Positions 18,638 to 25,591 of a stretch of 45,625 bases of DNA are shown in pieces (positions within the stretch are counted from its first letter, which is position 1; each line of letters begins with the position of its first letter). This DNA is from Chthoniobacter flavus. GTDB taxonomy: Bacteria > Verrucomicrobiota > Verrucomicrobiia > Chthoniobacterales > Chthoniobacteraceae. The position numbers were made by a program, and so were the translations under genes. The stretch is taken from contig CAMAUX010000044.1 in the NCBI GenBank assembly GCA_945861435.1, positions 1-45,625 on the forward strand. The letters are read 5' to 3'. The notes below the pieces were generated by a model, which saw only the letters and a list, made by a program, of their open reading frames with translations, was not told where the DNA came from and ran no database searches.

Positions 18638-19306
18638 ATGACAACTCCGATGAATGCGTTTGAAGCCAAGGTGTCTGCTGTTTTCTCCCGCCTGAAGACG
18701 GGCGGTTCGCCCGAAAACTGGATACCCGTTTTCGAGCAGGGCGTGGCGGTGGCGAATCTGAGGCCGCTTGCGACCGGTGGATACACGGAGGCAGACATCG
18801 CGCTGCTGACCCAGTGGCGGATCGAGAATCAGCACTGGTTTCCCACTCAGTTCAATGTCACGCACGAAGGAACCAAGGTCTGGCTGGACCGGCAGGTGAT
18901 TGGAAAGCCCGACCGGATCCTGTTCATGATTCAGGACATGGAGGGAGTCGCAGTCGGCCATGTGGGGCTGTGCAGCTTCAATTACGTAGAGCTGACTTGT
19001 GAAATGGATAACGTCATCCGGGGCCGTAACGATGTGCTGCCGAACGGAATGGTGCTCGCATACAAGACACTCGCCGAGTGGGCGATGAACGAGCTGGGGG
19101 CGCAGGAAATATTCGCCCGCTTGTTCGCGGACAACCGGCATTCCGTTCTCCTGCAGCTGGCGGCCGGGTTCCGGCGGCACAGGAAGATTCCGATGCGCAA
19201 GGTGGAGAAGGACGGCGCCGTCCACTGGGTGGAGATGGAGGCCGGATCGGGCGAGGAACCCGAGCGGTACTTCCTCGTGGCTGCCCGGTCGCGTCGGACG
19301 CTATGA
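18638..19306 (+). CDS. GNAT-family N-acyltransferase
   Basis: 222 aa. It has a GNAT core with ILFMIQDMEGVAVGHVGL (beta4-like strand and bulge) and then VLAYKTLAEWAMNELG and a conserved Asn (ADNRHSVLL), the layout of RimJ/RimL-like acyltransferases. It lies 20 bp after the MaoC/SDR gene with AGGA 10 bases upstream, so it belongs to the ACP operon. Inferred: it transfers the ACP-borne acyl group to the amino group of the 4-amino sugar made by the 11313-13007 product. It shares the LFMIQD/LFLVKD-type core motif with the N-terminal domain of that fusion protein. Confidence 0.8.
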   Translation: MTTPMNAFEAKVSAVFSRLKTGGSPENWIPVFEQGVAVANLRPLATGGYTEADIALLTQWRIENQHWFPTQFNVTHEGTKVWLDRQVIGKPDRILFMIQDMEGVAVGHVGLCSFNYVELTCEMDNVIRGRNDVLPNGMVLAYKTLAEWAMNELGAQEIFARLFADNRHSVLLQLAAGFRRHRKIPMRKVEKDGAVHWVEMEAGSGEEPERYFLVAARSRRTL

Positions 19307-19395
19307 GGACGATGAGGATGGGTGGTGATGGAGTGCCTCTGTGCGTTCCGTTGTCTTCGCGGTGCGCCATGGTTTGGCGCGTGCGTGTGTGCTGT

Positions 19396-19453
19396 GCCAT
19401 GCAGTGCAGTCGAATACACCCATGAAATTTGAACGTGAAATTCTTCCGGGAGC
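19396..19453 (+). repeat. Truncated direct repeat of the epimerase 5' end (copy 1)
   Basis: 58 bp matching 20542-20599 with two mismatches, at an offset of 1146 bp. It covers the leader and the first ten codons plus two bases (MKFEREILPG) of the RmlC-like epimerase gene, then breaks off into unrelated sequence. Confidence 0.9.
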
Positions 19454-19594
19454 CTGCCGTTCACGGAGGTCGCGTGGAGGTGTGTGGAGATGTTCTCCCT
19501 TGCTCGGGTGGACGATGCGCTGAAGCAGAGTCTCATCTTCGCGCGGTTTTCAGGGTGGCGTGTGCGGGACCGCCCGTTGACCCGGAGGCAATAA
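19422..19594 (+). pseudogene. Chimeric gene scar: epimerase start joined to glycosyltransferase tail
   Basis: The first 32 bases are the epimerase start (ATG at 19422). From about 19454, in another frame, the sequence encodes PFTEVAW, then VEMFSLARVDD and LKQSLIF, ending at TAA 19592-19594. This resembles PFTDMAWGHAEMFSLAGVDD in the GT2 protein encoded at 27969-29048. Codons differ, so the tail derives from a paralogue rather than a fresh copy. The two pieces are out of frame, giving only a 33-codon remnant ending at 19523. Inferred: an internal deletion removed everything between an epimerase start and the end of a GT2 gene. Confidence 0.75.
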
Positions 19595-19604
19595 AGCTGT
19601 AATT

Positions 19605-19835
19605 ATGGTGAAAGTGAAAACCACGATCGACCTTCCCGATGCCATTTTAGAGCGGACGAAGATCGCAGCGGCACGGCGCCGGACTTCGATTAAAAATCTC
19701 GTGATTCAGGGACTTGAGGCGGTGCTTCGGGAGGAGGTGCCCGTTGAGCCGCCCGCGGATGCCCTCGCCCGTCTTCAGAAGGGATATCATCTCGGCGGGA
19801 AGCCGCTTACGCGCGCCGAAGCTCATGCCCGCTGA
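19605..19835 (+). CDS. Antitoxin, VapB/ribbon-helix-helix-like
   Basis: 76 aa. The N-terminus KTTIDLPDAILERTK followed by RRRTSIKNLVIQGLE has the strand-helix-helix pattern of small Arc/CopG-like or VapB antitoxins. It overlaps the downstream PIN-domain gene by 11 bases, the classic antitoxin-toxin order. GGAGG lies upstream but 16 bases from the ATG. Known: such antitoxins bind their toxin and repress their own promoter. No operator could be identified with confidence. Confidence 0.85.
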   Translation: MVKVKTTIDLPDAILERTKIAAARRRTSIKNLVIQGLEAVLREEVPVEPPADALARLQKGYHLGGKPLTRAEAHAR

Positions 19836-20238
19836 GTGGTTTCTGGACACGAACGTCCTCTTGTACGCCTATGATCTGGACGCCCCGGTCAAACGGGCGG
19901 TTGCGCAGTCGCTGATCGAGCGGGCTTGGCTTCAGCCGGGGCACACAGCGGTCAGCGTGCAGGTGCTCCAAGAGTTCCACGTCAACTTCGTCCGTAGCGG
20001 GCATTCGTCGTCGGAGGCAGCGGTCTTGGCGGGGGATTTTTCAATCTGGCCGGTGATGGACAATTCTCTGGCCCTTTTCCGTCTTGGCCTGTCCCTGCAG
20101 GCACGCTGGCAGTTGTCTCTCTGGGATGCCATGATTGTGGCTGCAGCGAAGGCGAGCGGTGCTCACTCGCTGCTGACGGAAGATCTCAATCACGGGCAGG
20201 ATTACGGGGGAGTGCGTGTGGTGAATCCGTTTCGGTGA
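19825..20238 (+). CDS. PIN-domain toxin, VapC-like ribonuclease
   Basis: 137 aa from the ATG inside the end of the antitoxin gene. The acidic PIN residues are all present: Asp8 in FLDTN, Glu50 in VLQEF, Asp101 in LWDAMI and Glu119/Asp120 in LLTEDL. Known: VapC toxins cleave tRNA or rRNA and are neutralised by the paired VapB. The pair lies between the two copies of the epimerase-start repeat, which suggests it came in with, or stabilised, a rearrangement of the polysaccharide locus. Confidence 0.9.
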   Translation: MPAEWFLDTNVLLYAYDLDAPVKRAVAQSLIERAWLQPGHTAVSVQVLQEFHVNFVRSGHSSSEAAVLAGDFSIWPVMDNSLALFRLGLSLQARWQLSLWDAMIVAAAKASGAHSLLTEDLNHGQDYGGVRVVNPFR

Positions 20239-20541
20239 ACAATCCGGACCAAAGTGGTGCAGCAGGAAGCAAATCGATGAGCGCGCGACGATCGCTGCAG
20301 CGACAACGATCTGGAGTTCGCGGTTGGGAACGTGAGGTGCTGGGACGCCGAAGGAGGCATGGGATTCGGAATCCATCGCCCCTTACCCGCGTGAGGTGCA
20401 GCGGAGTTCCCGCTGGAATATCCCCTCAGACAAACTAAATCACAATTGAGCCTGCAGACTCGCATTACAACCTGTGTAGTTGCGGGTGAACTATCCCTGC
20501 TTCGGTCGAGACACACTGAGATGCTTTCCTCCACCTGTTTC
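20239..20541. other. 303-bp non-coding gap
   Basis: No convincing coding frame, RNA or terminator was seen between the PIN toxin stop and the second copy of the epimerase-start repeat. Short open frames here have no recognisable motifs. It is probably rearranged DNA associated with the toxin-antitoxin insertion. Confidence 0.5.
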
Positions 20542-20599
20542 GCCATCCAGTGCAGTCGAATACACCCATGAAATTTGAACGTGAGATTCTTCCGGGAGC
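20542..20599 (+). repeat. Direct repeat, intact-gene copy (copy 2)
   Basis: Partner of 19396-19453 (56 of 58 bases identical). Here it runs into the complete epimerase gene starting at 20568, so this copy is the source or intact version. Confidence 0.9.
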
Positions 20600-21104
20600 G
20601 TGGGTGATCCGCCCTCGGACGCACGCCGACCACCGCGGACACTTTGTCAAAACCTACGCCCGTTCGCTCCTCGTCGGGCAGGGAGTTTCCTTCGATTTCG
20701 CCGAGGAGTTTTACTCCATCTCGGGGCGTCATGTGGTGCGTGGGATGCACCTCCAGCTGCCGCCCCATGATCATGTGAAGATGGTGTACTGCGTGGCAGG
20801 CGTTGCGCGGGATGTGCTGCTGGACCTGCGCAAGGGCCCCGGTTATGGGCGGGTGGCTGAGGTCGATTTGACTGCCGATGAGCCTGCCGTCCTTTTGATC
20901 CCGTCCGGTGTGGCGCATGGCTTCGCAGCTTTGGAGGATCACACGCTTCTCATTTACAAGACCTCGAGCGAGCACGCTCCGCAGGCCGACACGGGGGTCC
21001 GCTGGGACAGTTTCGGACACGACTGGCGCCTCGGTGGAGCGGTGACGCTCTCGGAGCGCGATGCGACGCTGCCCGGATTCGCGGAGTTTGTAAGCCCATT
21101 TTAA
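20568..21104 (+). CDS. RmlC-like nucleotide-sugar 3,5- (or 5-) epimerase
   Basis: 178 aa, the usual length of dTDP-4-dehydrorhamnose 3,5-epimerase relatives. Expected RmlC residues are visible: the catalytic His in VRGMHLQ, a Lys in HVKMVYCV, DLRKGPGYG, IPSGVAHGF, Tyr-Lys in IYKT, and Asp in DTGVRWD. There is no dTDP-rhamnose gene nearby, but CDP-dideoxyhexose genes are, so a role like AscE (C5 epimerisation in CDP-ascarylose synthesis) is an attractive inference. The start at 20568 matches the conserved N-terminus and the repeated leader. The next gene begins 3 bp later. Confidence 0.85.
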   Translation: MKFEREILPGAWVIRPRTHADHRGHFVKTYARSLLVGQGVSFDFAEEFYSISGRHVVRGMHLQLPPHDHVKMVYCVAGVARDVLLDLRKGPGYGRVAEVDLTADEPAVLLIPSGVAHGFAALEDHTLLIYKTSSEHAPQADTGVRWDSFGHDWRLGGAVTLSERDATLPGFAEFVSPF

Positions 21105-21107
21105 TCC

Positions 21108-21956
21108 ATGCGTCTTCTCGTCACAGGTGCCACGGGGTTTGTTGGGTCTCACTTTGTGGAGCAGGCGCTGGCGCTCGGGCATGAGGTGATCGGTATCCGT
21201 CGTCCGGGCAGTGTGCCGAGGATTCCCCTGCCGGAGGATGTGCGCTGGGTGGATGCGGCGTTGGACGCTGATTTTGCGGGAGAGTGGGAAGGGGTGGACT
21301 GCCTTGTGCACATGGCTGCGCACACCGCCAACGTTCCCTATGCACCGCTGCCGGAATGCCTTTACTGGAACGTGTATGCGTCTGCGCGATTGGTGCACGC
21401 GGCTGCACTCGCAGGTGTGACGCGGGTGCTCGTGGCTGGGACCTACTTTGAATACGGAATGGCGGCGGAGGGGCAGGAGTTCGTGCATCCTGCCACCGAG
21501 CTGCGGCCGATGCTGAGCTACCCGATTTCAAAGGCTGCGGCTTCGGCTGCACTGCTCGGAGCGGCTCGCGAACTGGGTTTGAGGATGCAATTACTGCGGA
21601 TTTTCCAGGTCTATGGCCGGGGCGAGTCTGCGAAGCGGTTCTGGCCTTCGCTGAAGGCTGCTGCGCAGGAGGGGCGTGATTTTCCCATGTCAGCGGGAAC
21701 TCAGGTGCGGGATTTCATCGACGTGGTCGATGTGGCGGGGGCGTTTGTGAGGGCGTTGAGTTTTGAAGGGGTGGAGGCAGGGCGTCCGCACGTGAGGAAC
21801 GTGGGGACGGGCCGCGGGCAGAGCCTGCTGGAGTTTGCGCGGTATTGGTGGGGGCAGTGGGGTGGGGGCGGGCGATTGCTCCCCGGAGAGGTGCCCGCGC
21901 GTCCGGGGGAACTCCAAAGGCTGGTGGCCGATGTGGAGTCGGTGCACGTCGGGTGA
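21108..21956 (+). CDS. NAD(P)-dependent sugar epimerase/reductase, RfbJ/AscF-like, possibly 3'-truncated
   Basis: 282 aa. It is an extended SDR with GATGFVGSH at the N-terminus, VAGTYFEYG, and catalytic YPISK. It resembles CDP-abequose/ascarylose synthases, which reduce the 4-keto group as the last step of CDP-3,6-dideoxyhexose synthesis. The protein stops at DVESVHVG, just where relatives usually continue with LGW(R/K)P and a final helix. No continuation was seen in the other frames downstream. Inferred: about 25-30 C-terminal residues were lost at a recombination junction before 22173. It may still be active. Confidence 0.75.
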   Translation: MRLLVTGATGFVGSHFVEQALALGHEVIGIRRPGSVPRIPLPEDVRWVDAALDADFAGEWEGVDCLVHMAAHTANVPYAPLPECLYWNVYASARLVHAAALAGVTRVLVAGTYFEYGMAAEGQEFVHPATELRPMLSYPISKAAASAALLGAARELGLRMQLLRIFQVYGRGESAKRFWPSLKAAAQEGRDFPMSAGTQVRDFIDVVDVAGAFVRALSFEGVEAGRPHVRNVGTGRGQSLLEFARYWWGQWGGGGRLLPGEVPARPGELQRLVADVESVHVG

Positions 21957-22172
21957 CCGTTGATGGACCCGTATGCGACGGAGGGCGGAGTCATCCTCCC
22001 TTGATTCCGCGTGAGGCAACCTATATTAGACAGGAGCCGTCAGCGTCCCTTGGTTATGTTTCCCGGGGAAGAGTCTGGCGGCAAGTGAGGCGGTCGGCCC
22101 CAGATGGTGTGGAGAGCCCGAGAGATTGTCGTGCAGGCCCCTTCGGGAGTCGCCCTCAAATCAGATTTAATA

Positions 22173-23213
22173 ATGAGCGTAATTTACAACCCACCCGGAT
22201 CGCACGACACCATCACCAGTCGGTTTAGTGCTGCAGAGTTCAAAGCGGCCGGGATAGAAATTGCATCGGATCCCAGCGAGGCCTCAGTGATCGTAGCTGC
22301 GCTCGCCGAGGAGTTGGCGCCCCTTGTCAAGCAGTTCGGCGGACGCAAGAGGTATCTCATCTGGTGCGACGAACCGTTGTGGTCGCACATGTTTCAGTGC
22401 TTTCCCGCGGCGCGGACGCGGATCGGCAATCCGGCCCCATCCGGCCCCGACGACCGGGTGTTGAACATCGATGCAATGAACTGTTTTACGGGCGACGTGT
22501 TCTTCTCCAATCATCATTTCTTGAACAAGGGATACCACCTCACTCTGGAACGGTTCCGAAAGGAGATCTCCGGAGGGGTGGTCGATCACTCGAAACGGCC
22601 GTCGAAGGGGAAGATCGCGGCATTCCTCACATACCGGAATTCGAAGCGTTGGGACTTCGTGCACCCCACTGGCGGGCAGGCGCTGAACAACCTGAGGACA
22701 AGGCTTGCGCTTGAGGGGCGTATATTCAACAAGGTCGACGTGTATGGTCAGGGATGGCCTCAGGGTCTGGTTACCGCGGAGGACCGCGGTGGGAGGGACG
22801 GCCGGGATCCCTTTGATCTCAAGCTTGAATACTATCGGAACTATCAGTTCGCCGTGGCGATCGAGAATGTGTGGAGTCCCTACTGGGTCACTGAAAAAAT
22901 TTGGCACCCGATTCTCGTGGGATGTCTGCCGATTTATTATGCGGGGCCTCAGCACACTATTTACCGAGACTTCCCGGCGGGATCGTTTGTGGATTACTTT
23001 GACTTCCGAGATCCTTCGGCGCTGTTTGAGTTCCTCGAAGGGATGAGCGGCGAGGAGTTTGAACGTCGCATGATTCTGTGCCGGATAGCCTTGGAGCAGG
23101 CCCTTTATCGATCGATGGATGGCGAAACGACCAGGACTATTCAGATGCAGATGTTCGCGCATCGCGTTGGGAATTTAGTATGGGAGTCGCACAACTCCGG
23201 CCCTTCAGTGTAG
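22173..23213 (+). CDS. GT10-family glycosyltransferase (alpha-fucosyltransferase-like)
   Basis: 346 aa from the ATG at 22173; an upstream in-frame start at 22104 is less likely. The GT10 signature is at residues about 226-260: FAVAIEN, then WVTEKIWHPILVGCLPIYY. Known: GT10 enzymes transfer L-fucose from GDP-fucose. Its downstream neighbours are a ColC/Fcl-like reductase and a ColD-like dehydratase that would make GDP-L-colitose (3-deoxy-L-fucose). Inferred: it may be a colitosyl- or fucosyltransferase. The preceding 216 bp (21957-22172) contain no recognisable gene. Confidence 0.8.
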   Translation: MSVIYNPPGSHDTITSRFSAAEFKAAGIEIASDPSEASVIVAALAEELAPLVKQFGGRKRYLIWCDEPLWSHMFQCFPAARTRIGNPAPSGPDDRVLNIDAMNCFTGDVFFSNHHFLNKGYHLTLERFRKEISGGVVDHSKRPSKGKIAAFLTYRNSKRWDFVHPTGGQALNNLRTRLALEGRIFNKVDVYGQGWPQGLVTAEDRGGRDGRDPFDLKLEYYRNYQFAVAIENVWSPYWVTEKIWHPILVGCLPIYYAGPQHTIYRDFPAGSFVDYFDFRDPSALFEFLEGMSGEEFERRMILCRIALEQALYRSMDGETTRTIQMQMFAHRVGNLVWESHNSGPSV

Positions 23214-23358
23214 TAGTCAGCTTCGGTGGGGTCAGCATACTCAAATGTCCTGCGGGCATTGGTGCTTTCCGGCGCGTTGGCCGTCGCTGGCTATTGTTCG
23301 CGCTGATTTCCCGCAGTTGCCAATGGGCTGTCAACGTGGTTGATGTGTCAGATTAGGT

Positions 23359-24303
23359 ATGAACAAGGGCTCTCGCATCTATATCTCCGGGCACACGGGT
23401 ATGCTTGGGCGTGCCGTTCAGGCGCTGCTTGAGTTGGAGGGCTACGGCAATCTTCTCGTAGCCACGAGTCGTGAGCTGGACTTGCGGGAGCAGGTGGCTG
23501 TGCAGGCTTTCTTTGAGAAGCACAGGCCGGAGGTGGTCGTCTTTTGCGCCGCCAAGGTGGGGGGGATTCAGGCCAACATCGATAGTCCGGCGGTGTTTCT
23601 GCATGACAATCTTGTGATGCAGAGCAACGTGATCCATCAGGCCTTCCTGTCTGGGGTCAAAAAGCTCGTTTTTGTGGGGAGTTCCTGTGTTTACCCGAGG
23701 GAATGCCCGCAACCAATGCGAGAAGAGTTCCTTCTGTCAGGGGGGTTGGAACCCACGAACGAGGGATACGCGGTGGCCAAGATCGCAGGCCTGAAGATGT
23801 GCGAGTTTTACTACAAGCAGTATGGATTCAGGTCCATTGCCGTCATGCCTTGCAACCTCTATGGGGAGCATGATCTTTTCGACGCCCGTCGATCGCATGT
23901 GCTTTCGGCGCTTGTGAAAAAGATGTGCGATGCGAGGAAGGCGGGGCTGGACTCCATTGAATTGTGGGGGACGGGTGTGGCAAGGCGTGAGTTCATGCAT
24001 GCGGATGACTGCGCTCGGGCGGTTTTGTTCATGCTGCTGGAGTATTCTGACTACGGAAACCCTATCAATATTGGGTGGGGAGAGGATGTGAGTATTCTTG
24101 AGCTGGCCGGGATGGTTCGCAGGATTGCGGGCTTTGAGGGGAGTTTGGAGTGGGATCCTTCCCGGCCCGATGGCATGTTGCGCAAATGCCTTGATGTTGG
24201 GAGGATGAGGGCGATGGGTTTTGAACCACGTGTCGCACTTGAGGAGGGGGTATGTCGCGTGGTCGGGAGTTATGTGAGGAGATTATCCGCAGAAGCCATT
24301 TGA
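23359..24303 (+). CDS. GDP-L-fucose synthase / GDP-L-colitose synthase-like (Fcl/ColC)
   Basis: 314 aa, typical for Fcl. It is an extended SDR with SGHTGMLG, FVGSSCVYPR, catalytic YAVAK, and MPCNLYGEHD. In Fcl it epimerises C3/C5 and reduces C4 of GDP-4-keto-6-deoxymannose; the close homologue ColC does the C5 epimerisation and reduction after ColD. Because a ColD-like gene follows 12 bp later, colitose is favoured over fucose, but sequence alone does not separate them. No Gmd or GDP-mannose genes are in the window. Confidence 0.85.
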   Translation: MNKGSRIYISGHTGMLGRAVQALLELEGYGNLLVATSRELDLREQVAVQAFFEKHRPEVVVFCAAKVGGIQANIDSPAVFLHDNLVMQSNVIHQAFLSGVKKLVFVGSSCVYPRECPQPMREEFLLSGGLEPTNEGYAVAKIAGLKMCEFYYKQYGFRSIAVMPCNLYGEHDLFDARRSHVLSALVKKMCDARKAGLDSIELWGTGVARREFMHADDCARAVLFMLLEYSDYGNPINIGWGEDVSILELAGMVRRIAGFEGSLEWDPSRPDGMLRKCLDVGRMRAMGFEPRVALEEGVCRVVGSYVRRLSAEAI

Positions 24304-24315
24304 GGGTTTGAGATT

Positions 24316-25488
24316 ATGATTCCATTAATGAAGAACGCTTTCTTGAATGAGTTCGACACCAAGAGGGCGTTGGCCGATTTCATATTGCGGGCGGAAAAGC
24401 TCAGCATGCATGAGCAATGCCTCCGTTTTGAGGCTGCTTTTTCCGCGAAGCAGGGGCGGCGGGACTCGGTCCTCTTCAACAGCGGGGGAAGTGCCAATCT
24501 GGCAATGCTTCAAGCGTTGAAGAATCTGGGCAGGCTGAACGATGGCGACCGGGTCGGGTTTTCTGGGTTAACGTGGTCGACGAATGTGATGCCCATCATC
24601 CAGCTGGGCCTTGTTCCCGTCGCCGTCGACTGCGAGGTGGACACTCTGAACGTGAGTTCCAGAGCCTTGACTGAGACAATTAAAAAAGTGGAGTTGAAGG
24701 CTCTATTTCTGACCAATGTGCTGGGGTTCGTGGGGGACATTGGAGCGATTCAAAAAATCTGCGCGGATCGGGGTGTCATCCTGATCGAGGATAACTGCGA
24801 GTCTTTGGGTACGGAGTGTGAGTGGGGCAGGGCTGGTAACTTCGGGCTGGGGGCGAGCTTTTCGTTTTTTGTCGCCCATCACATGTCAACGATCGAGGGG
24901 GGGATGGTGTGTACCGACGACGAAGACCTTGGAGAGATGCTGAGGATTGTACGGGCGAATGGCTGGGACAGGAATCTCGCTGCTGGCCAGCAGGTGAAAT
25001 GGCGCAAGCGGTTCGGAGTCACTGCCGAGTTCGATGCCAAGTACACGTTTTACGACCTCGGATTCAACTTCAGGCCCACTGAGATCACGGGATTTTTGGG
25101 GCTTTATCAGCTGCAGTTTCTTGATGAAAACATCCGTGCGAGGCAGGCGAATTATCTGCAGATCGAGAAGGTAATGCAGGCAAACCCCGACCTGATCTGC
25201 ATGCGGCACGAACATATCAGTTTGCTTTCTACGTTCGCCCTGCCGGTGGTTTGCAAGAGCGCAGAACTTAGAAAGCACTATCTGGCGCAGTTTTCCGGGG
25301 CCGGCATCGAGGTGCGGCCGATGATTGCCGGCAACATGCAGAAGCAGCCGTTCTATAAGAAATATGTGAAAGAGGAGTATGAGCTCCCGAATACAGACTT
25401 CCTCCATCACGCCGGGTTTTACTGCGGTAATTATCCCGAACTCACTACCGGGGACTTAGAGGTTATCACGAGCTGTCTGCTGCGCTGA
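24316..25488 (+). CDS. colD: GDP-4-keto-6-deoxymannose 3-dehydratase-like (ColD)
   Basis: 390 aa. DegT/DnrJ fold with NSGGSANLAML, LIEDNCESLGTE and, at the Schiff-base position, His instead of Lys (FFVAHHMSTIEGG, His188). This is the mark of the PLP-dependent C3 deoxygenase ColD, in which His188 is also the reported active-site base. Other ColD-like segments are FNFRPTEITG and GIEVRPMIAGN. It lacks the [2Fe-2S] cysteines of RfbH, so it is the single-component GDP-sugar type. Together with the preceding gene it would yield GDP-L-colitose. It ends the plus-strand run and faces the minus-strand gene at 25592. Confidence 0.85.
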   Translation: MIPLMKNAFLNEFDTKRALADFILRAEKLSMHEQCLRFEAAFSAKQGRRDSVLFNSGGSANLAMLQALKNLGRLNDGDRVGFSGLTWSTNVMPIIQLGLVPVAVDCEVDTLNVSSRALTETIKKVELKALFLTNVLGFVGDIGAIQKICADRGVILIEDNCESLGTECEWGRAGNFGLGASFSFFVAHHMSTIEGGMVCTDDEDLGEMLRIVRANGWDRNLAAGQQVKWRKRFGVTAEFDAKYTFYDLGFNFRPTEITGFLGLYQLQFLDENIRARQANYLQIEKVMQANPDLICMRHEHISLLSTFALPVVCKSAELRKHYLAQFSGAGIEVRPMIAGNMQKQPFYKKYVKEEYELPNTDFLHHAGFYCGNYPELTTGDLEVITSCLLR

Positions 25489-25591
25489 GGCAACATCAGG
25501 ACCGCCGGTCCTGTGTTTCAAAGGAACGCCGGATACGCCGGTCGCGCTGACCAGTCTTCCGGATCGGGTGGGTAAACGAGTCCAGCCGGCT

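Noticed and set aside
19396-20599. Insertion sequence bounded by 58-bp direct repeats
   Set aside because: No transposase, no terminal inverted repeats; the repeats are a gene start, and the interior is a toxin-antitoxin pair plus a GT scar.
23359-24303. Firm call as GDP-fucose synthase
   Set aside because: Fcl and ColC are too alike to separate by eye; the ColD-like neighbour makes colitose at least as likely.
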